DNA of 5,337 nucleotides, taken from assembly GCA_027482725.1 (NCBI GenBank), contig JAIXVT010000221.1, positions 1 through 5,337 on the forward strand, read 5' to 3'. Each line of letters starts with the position of its first letter. Within the stretch, counting starts at the first letter, position 1. The translations under genes and the position numbers were made by a program. This document shows, piece after piece, positions 1 to 3,677 of the stretch. Source of the DNA: Pseudomonadota bacterium (GTDB lineage Bacteria > Bdellovibrionota > UBA1018 > CAIMNF01). The notes under the pieces were generated by a model. The model saw nothing but the letters and a program-made list of their open reading frames with translations. It was not told the origin of the DNA and searched no databases.

Positions 1-223
1 ATCTGATGGAGTAACTCAATCACAATTTGCAAAGAAACTAGGTATTTCTCCTGCAAATCTTTGTGATCTTGAACAAGGAAGACGAATCCCAACGCCCAAC
101 AGAGCACGCACTATTGCAAAAAAACTCAAGCTGCCGGAGGCAACTTTAATTGCGATCGCACTACAGGATGCTTTAGAACAAGCCGGGATGAAATATTCCG
201 TTGAACTAAAATCTGCCGCCTAA
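1..223 (+). CDS. XRE-family helix-turn-helix regulator, antitoxin-like (5' end outside window)
   Basis: The reading frame is open from position 2 to a TAA at 221-223 and gives 73 visible residues; the start lies to the left. Residues 5-24 are a typical XRE/lambda-repressor helix-turn-helix: TQSQFAKKLGIS forms the first helix and turn, and PANLCDLEQGRR forms the recognition helix and the conserved E-x-G-R-R that follows it. Then come PTPNRARTIAKKL and a C-terminal LPEATLIAIALQDALEQAGMKY..VEL tail. That tail (L-Q-D, then A-G-x-x-Y-x-V-E) resembles, from memory, small XRE proteins that act as antitoxins and autorepressors beside RelE/HigB-type toxins. The role as a DNA-binding regulator is well supported. 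The antitoxin role is inferred, because any toxin gene would lie outside the window to the left. The gene converges on ruvB and the two coding regions overlap by 4 nt at their stop codons. Confidence 0.85.
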   Translation, partial: SDGVTQSQFAKKLGISPANLCDLEQGRRIPTPNRARTIAKKLKLPEATLIAIALQDALEQAGMKYSVELKSAA

Positions 224-240
224 AACAACGTTTTTGGCGG
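216..240. repeat. Hairpin spanning the convergent stop codons of the HTH gene and ruvB
   Basis: CCGCCTAAAAC (216-226) and GTTTTTGGCGG (230-240) form an 11-bp inverted repeat with one mismatch and a 3-nt loop. It contains the TAA of the plus-strand gene (221-223) and the TAG of ruvB (222-220). It sits where a shared bidirectional terminator would be expected. The GC pairs are at the outer end, the A/T run is inside the stem and no U tract follows on either strand, so it is not a classical intrinsic terminator. It may serve as an RNA 3'-end structure for both transcripts. Confidence 0.6.
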
Positions 241-1239
241 AATACCCAAATGTTTATAAGCCAAGGCGGTCGCGACCCGTCCGCGCGGAGTACGCTGAAT
301 AAACCCTTCTTGCACCAAATACGGCTCGTACACTTCTTCTAAAGTATCCCGCTCTTCAGAAACAATGCTCGATAGCGTTTCAATCCCTACTGGGCCGCCG
401 TCAAACTTTTCGATCATCACCAGTAATAACTTCCGGTCCATCGGATCAAGGCCGTTGACGTCAATTTCAAAAAGCTCAAGCGCTCGTTTTGCAATATCTA
501 ACGGGATTTCGAAATCCGTAATTTTTCCATACGCAACTTGCGCAAAATCGCGCACACGCCGGATCAAACGGTTGGCAATCCGTGGTGTACCGCGCGCGCG
601 CCGTGCGATTTCTAACGCTGCATCGGGGTGCAGTGTGATTTTTAACAATCCTGCTGACCTGCGGACAATCTGCGCCAATTCGTCAGGATTGTAATAATCC
701 AAGCGCAGCTCTACCCCAAACCTGCCGCGCAATGGTGACGACAGTAATCCTGTGCGCGTGGTGGCACCAATCAACGTGAAGCGCGGTAAATCAATGCGCA
801 GCGTGCGGGCGCTCGGTCCCTGACCAATAATAAGGTCTAATTTATAGTCTTCCATGGCGCTGTACAAAACTTCTTCGATCGCCATGTGCAGGCGGTGGAT
901 CTCGTCGATAAATAAAACATCACCCGGCTTTAAATTGGTCAAAACTGCGGCTAAATCGCCTTTTTTCTCGACCGCAGGCCCGGTAACAATGTGAATAGCG
1001 GTTCCCATTTCGTGCGCGACAATTTGCGCAAGCGTTGTTTTTCCCAGGCCCGGCGGGCCCGCCAGCCACACGTGGTCCAGCGCATCGCCCCGCTGTTTGG
1101 CCGCGCGCATGAACAAATCCATTTTTTCCCGCGCACGTTCTTGCCCAATGTATTCGCTTAAAATTTTTGGCCGCAAGCTCACGTCATCGCGATCAAACTC
1201 TTGGGGGACTGGGCTGACTAAACGCTCGTGTTCTGTCAT
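220..1239 (-). CDS. ruvB: Holliday junction branch-migration ATPase RuvB
   Basis: This is a complete 339-residue RuvB, the AAA+ motor that forms hexameric rings beside a RuvA tetramer and pumps DNA through Holliday junctions in recombinational repair. Visible motifs in order are SLRP...L.EYIGQE (21-34), Walker A GPPGLGKTT (61-69), Walker B LFIDEIH (109-115), sensor 1 GATT (158-161), the arginine-finger segment SPLRGRFG (168-175), sensor 2 region GTPRIANRL (217-225) and the C-terminal winged helix with GGPVGIETL (281-289), EERDTLEEVYEPYL and QRTPRGR. I chose the ATG at 1239 because residues before it, back to 1314, lie inside the upstream gene and do not resemble RuvB. The ATG is 4 nt after the preceding gene's stop, in the context AGATAATAAAATG with two stops in tandem. 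The ribosome site is weak (GAG 8 nt upstream), so translation may depend on coupling. The usual D of SPLRDRF is G here. Confidence 0.98.
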   Translation of the reverse strand: MTEHERLVSPVPQEFDRDDVSLRPKILSEYIGQERAREKMDLFMRAAKQRGDALDHVWLAGPPGLGKTTLAQIVAHEMGTAIHIVTGPAVEKKGDLAAVLTNLKPGDVLFIDEIHRLHMAIEEVLYSAMEDYKLDLIIGQGPSARTLRIDLPRFTLIGATTRTGLLSSPLRGRFGVELRLDYYNPDELAQIVRRSAGLLKITLHPDAALEIARRARGTPRIANRLIRRVRDFAQVAYGKITDFEIPLDIAKRALELFEIDVNGLDPMDRKLLLVMIEKFDGGPVGIETLSSIVSEERDTLEEVYEPYLVQEGFIQRTPRGRVATALAYKHLGIPPKTLF

Positions 1240-1243
1240 TTTA

Positions 1244-1654
1244 TTATCTCGAACTCGCTTCAAATTTTTTAACGGCCCAAATAATAGGCAGCACCAGAAC
1301 CGCGAATCCCTCAAGGGTTCTACCCAAATAAATCAAAAACAGAGCCAATCCAAAAAAACTAATCAGAATTGCCGAAATTACAACAATCCTGACTCGTACC
1401 GCAAATGCATTTGCCGACGCCTCACTTGCTACTGCCGAAACCATTTTTTTTTCGTTTTCGCGGGCGGCCTCGGAGTGGGCCAATGCGTCGTTCATTATTT
1501 TTAGAGGAAGATCGGGACTAATTACCGCGAATTTTTGTATTTCTTCTGCGGGCGGTAACCCCGATCCACGAACAAGGTAATTATTCTGAACATTCACTTG
1601 TGGACTTCGGGCACCCGGTAGGGGGGAATGAATTTTTTTGTTCTTTTTACCCAC
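1244..1654 (-). CDS. DUF2335-like two-helix membrane protein between ruvA and ruvB
   Basis: The protein has 136 residues. A basic N-terminus (KKNKK, 3-7) is followed by a soluble stretch, then GSGLPPAEEIQKFAVISPDL (30-49), a helical NDALAHSEAARENEKKM (55-71), and two hydrophobic segments at about 89-110 and 115-127, ending in a short charged tail. The LPP-x-E-I...P...I...A..H......E-K-K plan followed by a two-helix hairpin matches, from memory, DUF2335 predicted membrane proteins, which have no settled function and are often in mobile or accessory DNA. The start is a GTG at 1654, with GAGGAG 12 nt upstream. The GTG overlaps the stop of the 68-residue gene by 8 nt (GTGGGTAA). The gene ends 4 nt before ruvB, so it almost certainly shares an mRNA with it. 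No catalytic residues are evident. The family assignment is moderate and the function is unknown. Confidence 0.8.
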   Translation of the reverse strand: MGKKNKKIHSPLPGARSPQVNVQNNYLVRGSGLPPAEEIQKFAVISPDLPLKIMNDALAHSEAARENEKKMVSAVASEASANAFAVRVRIVVISAILISFFGLALFLIYLGRTLEGFAVLVLPIIWAVKKFEASSR

Positions 1655-1853
1655 GATTCGACTTTACTCCTCGTCGAATAAAATCCGCAGTGATTGCCAA
1701 TGCCGAACCCAGTGCGACGGAGTAGTTTTGCCTACTCGGTTTTCGCATCTCCTGAAGTAGCTTTTGAGCTTTTGATTTACGAATAATCTTGGTTTCATTC
1801 ACTGAGAACATGAAACTTAGAATTTCAAGATTTGAAGGCTTAGACTTATTCAT
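1647..1853 (-). CDS. Small basic protein of unknown function, 68 residues
   Basis: I do not recognise this protein. It has 68 residues, is rich in Lys and Arg (KIIRKSKAQKLLQEMRKPSR at 22-41; IRRGVKSNRG at the end) and has a short hydrophobic patch, YSVALGSALAITADFI (44-59), which is probably too short and polar for a firm membrane call. Support for a real gene comes from its ATG, its 8-nt overlap with the GTG of the downstream membrane-protein gene, and the fact that its own codons carry that gene's ribosome site (GAGGAG, 1672-1667). An extended -10 promoter motif also lies 12 nt before its ATG. Its own ribosome site is poor, with only AGAAATAGAG directly before the ATG. Its base composition is AT-rich compared with ruvA. 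It could be a leader gene that delivers ribosomes to the gene after it. Confidence 0.6.
   Translation of the reverse strand: MNKSKPSNLEILSFMFSVNETKIIRKSKAQKLLQEMRKPSRQNYSVALGSALAITADFIRRGVKSNRG
1667..1672 (-). promoter_or_regulatory. Shine-Dalgarno site for the DUF2335-like gene
   Basis: The minus strand reads GAGGAG, a strong anti-16S match, 12 nt before the GTG at 1654. The spacing is longer than usual. It is the only good ribosome site near this gene's 5' end and supports the GTG start over internal methionines. It lies within the codons of the preceding gene, which points to translational coupling. Confidence 0.55.
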
Positions 1854-1864
1854 CTCTATTTCTA

Positions 1865-1873
1865 AGTATACCA
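1865..1873 (-). promoter_or_regulatory. Extended -10 promoter motif before the small-gene cassette
   Basis: The minus strand reads TGGTATACT, which matches the extended -10 consensus TGnTATAAT at all but one position. No convincing -35 element is found 16-18 nt upstream, as is common for extended -10 promoters. Transcription would start near 1858-1859, only about 5 nt before the ATG at 1853, giving an almost leaderless mRNA for the 68-residue gene, the membrane protein and ruvB. This is inferred from the motif alone. Confidence 0.4.
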
Positions 1874-1913
1874 GCCAAACACCCCTCTTGGCTTTAAATT
1901 ATTTTTATTTAAA
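1873..1913. repeat. Two adjacent inverted repeats between ruvA and the small gene
   Basis: AGCCAA (1873-1878) pairs with TTGGCT (1888-1893) around a 9-nt loop. TTTAAAT (1893-1899) pairs with ATTTAAA (1907-1913) around a 7-nt loop. They abut each other in the 69-nt gap after the ruvA stop, and the first also abuts the extended -10 motif. On the minus strand neither is followed by a U tract, so a terminator after ruvA is not supported. Read on the plus strand, the first stem is followed by a T-rich run. Confidence 0.4.
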
Positions 1914-1922
1914 ATAAACTCC

Positions 1923-2582
1923 CTAGATCAATGACAGTGCAGATTTAATCCAATCTTGCGCTGTCGCCGTCGCTCCCAAACTCCCGCTCCCCGCAACACG
2001 CTCGAGCATTTGTTTGACCTGAGGCTCCCGAAACCCAAGTCCCATCAACGCATGGTGGGCGTCTTGATACGCGGCGCTCACCGCACCGGTGCCCAAACTT
2101 GGCGCGCGCGGTAATCCGATTGCACCACGATCTGCGCCCAAATACTGGCCTTGATCCACCTTTTTTTGTAATCCGTCTTTTAAGTCGATCAACATGCGCT
2201 CGACCGTTTTTTTACCCACGCCCGAAATCGCATTCAGTCCGGCTTTGTCTTCGGACAAAATCATCTGCACCAAGCTCACTTCGTCCGCATGGGATAACAC
2301 GGAAAGCGCAAGCTTGGGTCCCACCCCTTGAACAGTCATCAGCGTTAAAAAAAACTGTTTCTCTTGCGCCGACAAAAACCCGTAAAGGTCTAACGCGTCT
2401 TCGCGTACATGGGTATAAATGTGGGCCTCGGCGGTTTCGCCCACAATCCATTGGTCGTAGCGCGGGTGTTGCGGAGTTTTTACACCGTAGCCCACGCCGC
2501 TTGGGTCATTCCCTACGCCCACCAAAATTACGGTTTCAGAATCGTTGCGGGACACTATGCGTCCCCGTAAAAACGCGATCAT
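1923..2582 (-). CDS. ruvA: Holliday junction DNA-binding protein RuvA
   Basis: This is a complete 219-residue RuvA, slightly longer than the usual 200 or so. RuvA tetramers hold the four-way junction in square form and recruit RuvB. Visible parts are the N-terminal OB-fold starting MIAFLRGRIV and containing GVGYGV (29-34); the acidic-pin segment VREDALDLYGF (59-69), whose E61-D62 match E55-D56 of E. coli RuvA; helix-hairpin-helix 1 with VQGVGPKLAL (84-93); helix-hairpin-helix 2 with ISGVGKKTVERM (119-130); a Gly/Ala-rich flexible linker at about 140-170; and the small C-terminal RuvB-contact domain with ALMGLGFREPQVKQML (178-193). Six extra residues lie before GVGY, mostly as GNDPS in the first OB hairpin. 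The ATG at 2582 gives the canonical MI start, but no good ribosome site precedes it. An in-frame TAA lies 9 nt upstream, which rules out a longer protein. Confidence 0.97.
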   Translation of the reverse strand: MIAFLRGRIVSRNDSETVILVGVGNDPSGVGYGVKTPQHPRYDQWIVGETAEAHIYTHVREDALDLYGFLSAQEKQFFLTLMTVQGVGPKLALSVLSHADEVSLVQMILSEDKAGLNAISGVGKKTVERMLIDLKDGLQKKVDQGQYLGADRGAIGLPRAPSLGTGAVSAAYQDAHHALMGLGFREPQVKQMLERVAGSGSLGATATAQDWIKSALSLI

Positions 2583-2640
2583 GATTTGAGCTTACACGGG
2601 GATGAGACAGATGTCGTGGGTCATTGGAATGGGTTGAATT

Positions 2641-2653
2641 ATGCTTCCGCATT
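2641..2653 (-). repeat. Hairpin repeat copy 2 before ruvA, GGAA loop
   Basis: On the minus strand ATGC-GGAA-GCAT forms a 4-bp stem with a GNRA-type tetraloop, about 60 nt upstream of the ruvA start codon. The 13-nt plus-strand unit differs at one base, within the loop, from the copy at 2678-2690. Confidence 0.5.
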
Positions 2654-2660
2654 TTTCCTT

Positions 2661-2674
2661 TTTGTTCTAACTAA
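2661..2674. promoter_or_regulatory. 14-bp near-perfect palindrome before ruvA, possible operator
   Basis: On the minus strand TTAGTT-AG-AACAAA is symmetric at five of six positions per arm, with GTT/AAC at the core. It sits between the two hairpin repeats. A repressor site is possible, since ruvAB is SOS-controlled in some bacteria, but it does not match the E. coli LexA box and I cannot name a regulator. Confidence 0.25.
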
Positions 2675-2676
2675 TA

Positions 2677-2690
2677 AATGCCTCCGCATT
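2677..2690 (-). repeat. Hairpin repeat copy 1 before ruvA, GGAG loop
   Basis: On the minus strand AATGC-GGAG-GCATT is a perfect 5-bp stem with a GGAG loop, 37 nt from the second copy. A GGAGG string is exposed here, but no start codon with an open frame follows at usable distance, so it is not a ribosome site for a gene. Confidence 0.5.
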
Positions 2691-2711
2691 ACCCCATTTG
2701 CAAGCCCCCCC

Positions 2712-2731
2712 TTAGTCGAGCATTGCTCTAA
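2712..2731 (-). repeat. Small inverted repeat just after the SDR gene stop
   Basis: GAGC-ATT-GCTC (2718-2728) with outer TTA/TAA pairs forms a short stem right after the TGA of the SDR gene. A run of seven G, not U, follows on the minus strand, so it is not a standard intrinsic terminator. It may mark the 3' end of the transporter-SDR mRNA. Confidence 0.3.
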
Positions 2732-2732
2732 T

Positions 2733-3677
2733 TCAGACCTCATCGAACAAAGTCGCCCTTAAGGTTTCATCAAGCGATCTTGGACACCAACCCAATTCTT
2801 CCTTCGCTTTTGTAGAGCTGACTCGCTGCCTTATCGTAACAACTTCTTTTATTGCAGACACCTTGAGCCGGGGATGTATTGCGGTCAAGCCGTAGATTAC
2901 CCAAGGGGGGATCAATCGGCTGGAGATCTTAAACATTGTCCCAAAATTTTTTATCTTTTTGATCAACTCAGGGGTTTCTATATATTCTCCCGCAATAATC
3001 CACCGACCTCCCTTTCCTTTTTCTAATGCCAATACGTGAGCCATCGCAGCATCCCTAACATCTGTAACTGAAAATCCCATATAGGGAAGAAATACCCGCT
3101 TGCCCTTTTTTAACTTTATAAACAGATCCATCGCCGCATTAGACTGAAGAGCTCCAGGTCCGATCATGAGAGGCGGGCAAAGGCGCTCAATACGGATATC
3201 ATTTCGAAGACTCTGTTCAACGAGCCATCTTTCCGCTTTCAGTTTCCCTTGATTACTTGGATAAAGTGGCTTCGGATTCCAATCCGCTTCACTTAAATGG
3301 TTTGAATTTTTCTCCACCCGCATTCCTACGGCACCGCAACTTGAAGTATAAACAAATGTTTTTACGCCACAACGCTTCGCGGCTTCAAAGACATTGGTGG
3401 TGCCGACAAAAATAGCGTCTATAACATCCTTCTCCCGCATCGGTTTAACCGGATTGGGGGCTGCCGTGTGAAAAACCACATCTATTCCATGCGCCGCATT
3501 CGTAAGCGATTCCGGATCTAGCAAATCTGCATAAACTAGCTCGTCCGCCACGCATGACACAAATGGTCTTTTCCTGGTCGTACCTCGGACCCAATACCCC
3601 CTTTCCATTAGTGTTCGAATCAACTGAGACCCCAAATGTCCATTTGCTCCAGTAACAAGTGCCCGCAATTTATTCAT
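2733..3677 (-). CDS. Extended short-chain dehydrogenase / NAD(P)-dependent epimerase-like protein
   Basis: This is a complete 314-residue protein of the extended SDR superfamily, closest in plan to dihydroflavonol-reductase, 3-beta-hydroxysteroid dehydrogenase and HpnA-like members. The Rossmann fold opens with TGANGHLG (9-16). Basic residues follow the second strand (RGTTRKR, 31-37), suggesting NADP(H). D51-L-L-D is the adenine-binding segment, FHTAAPNPV (69-77) the fourth-strand loop and VYTSSCGAVG (109-118) the catalytic serine strand. The C-terminal LGWCPRSLDETL (295-306) is typical of the family. The active site is unusual: where YxxxK is expected the protein has Y139-PSNQG-K145, two residues too many. 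Its ATG overlaps the stop of the transporter gene by 8 nt (ATGAATAA), and AAAGG lies 8 nt before the ATG. The substrate is not readable. A lipid, sterol, hopanoid or sugar-nucleotide role would fit the transporter neighbour. Confidence 0.9.
   Translation of the reverse strand: MNKLRALVTGANGHLGSQLIRTLMERGYWVRGTTRKRPFVSCVADELVYADLLDPESLTNAAHGIDVVFHTAAPNPVKPMREKDVIDAIFVGTTNVFEAAKRCGVKTFVYTSSCGAVGMRVEKNSNHLSEADWNPKPLYPSNQGKLKAERWLVEQSLRNDIRIERLCPPLMIGPGALQSNAAMDLFIKLKKGKRVFLPYMGFSVTDVRDAAMAHVLALEKGKGGRWIIAGEYIETPELIKKIKNFGTMFKISSRLIPPWVIYGLTAIHPRLKVSAIKEVVTIRQRVSSTKAKEELGWCPRSLDETLRATLFDEV

Larger units (their letters stand above)
2583..2732 (-). other. Intergenic leader region of ruvA
   Basis: This 150-nt gap separates the SDR gene from ruvA. 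It holds two small hairpin repeats, a 14-bp palindrome between them, a run of seven G on the minus strand (2705-2711) and a possible -10 hexamer CATAAT (minus strand, 2643-2638) with no matching -35. A ten-codon frame, MTHDICLIPV, lies at 2592-2624 on the minus strand and ends 9 nt before the ruvA ATG, but it has no ribosome site. A promoter for ruvA probably lies here, though I cannot place it firmly. Confidence 0.45.

Noticed and set aside
365..694. 109-codon frame on the plus strand inside ruvB
   Set aside because: It lies wholly antisense to a well-conserved part of ruvB, has Ser/Arg-rich low-meaning sequence and no ribosome site support.
715..738. Gly replacing Asp in the RuvB arginine-finger segment (SPLRGRF)
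   Set aside because: Both arginines are kept and, as far as I recall, this position also varies in RuvB of other lineages, so it does not suggest loss of function.
951..1148. 65-codon minus-strand frame within ruvB
   Set aside because: It is an out-of-frame shadow of the Walker A region of ruvB, with Trp/Arg-rich composition typical of shifted frames.
1240..1314. 25-residue N-terminal extension of RuvB
   Set aside because: The extra residues lie inside the upstream gene and are unlike any RuvB. The ATG at 1239 gives a normal 339-residue protein.
1401..1414. Perfect 14-bp palindrome GCAAATGCATTTGC inside the membrane-protein gene
   Set aside because: One such palindrome in about 5 kb is close to chance expectation (about 0.3), and its codons are explained by the protein.
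1097..1504. 135-codon plus-strand frame across the ruvB start and the membrane-protein gene
   Set aside because: It runs antisense to two genes with better support, and its residues show no family pattern.
2212..2451. 79-codon minus-strand frame inside ruvA
   Set aside because: It is a frame-shifted copy of ruvA codons, rich in Arg and Cys, with no independent support.
2099..2584. 161-codon plus-strand frame opposite ruvA
   Set aside because: It is antisense to RuvA and is explained by the high GC content of ruvA. The Arg/Pro/Ser-rich product is typical of an antisense shadow.
2592..2624. Ten-codon leader frame MTHDICLIPV ending 9 nt before ruvA
   Set aside because: It has no ribosome site and is too short to separate from chance. 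It is in frame with ruvA but closed by a TAA.
2641..2665. Plus-strand hairpin followed by a T-rich run, resembling a terminator
   Set aside because: The stem is only 4 bp and no plus-strand gene ends nearby. The element is better read as one of the paired repeats.
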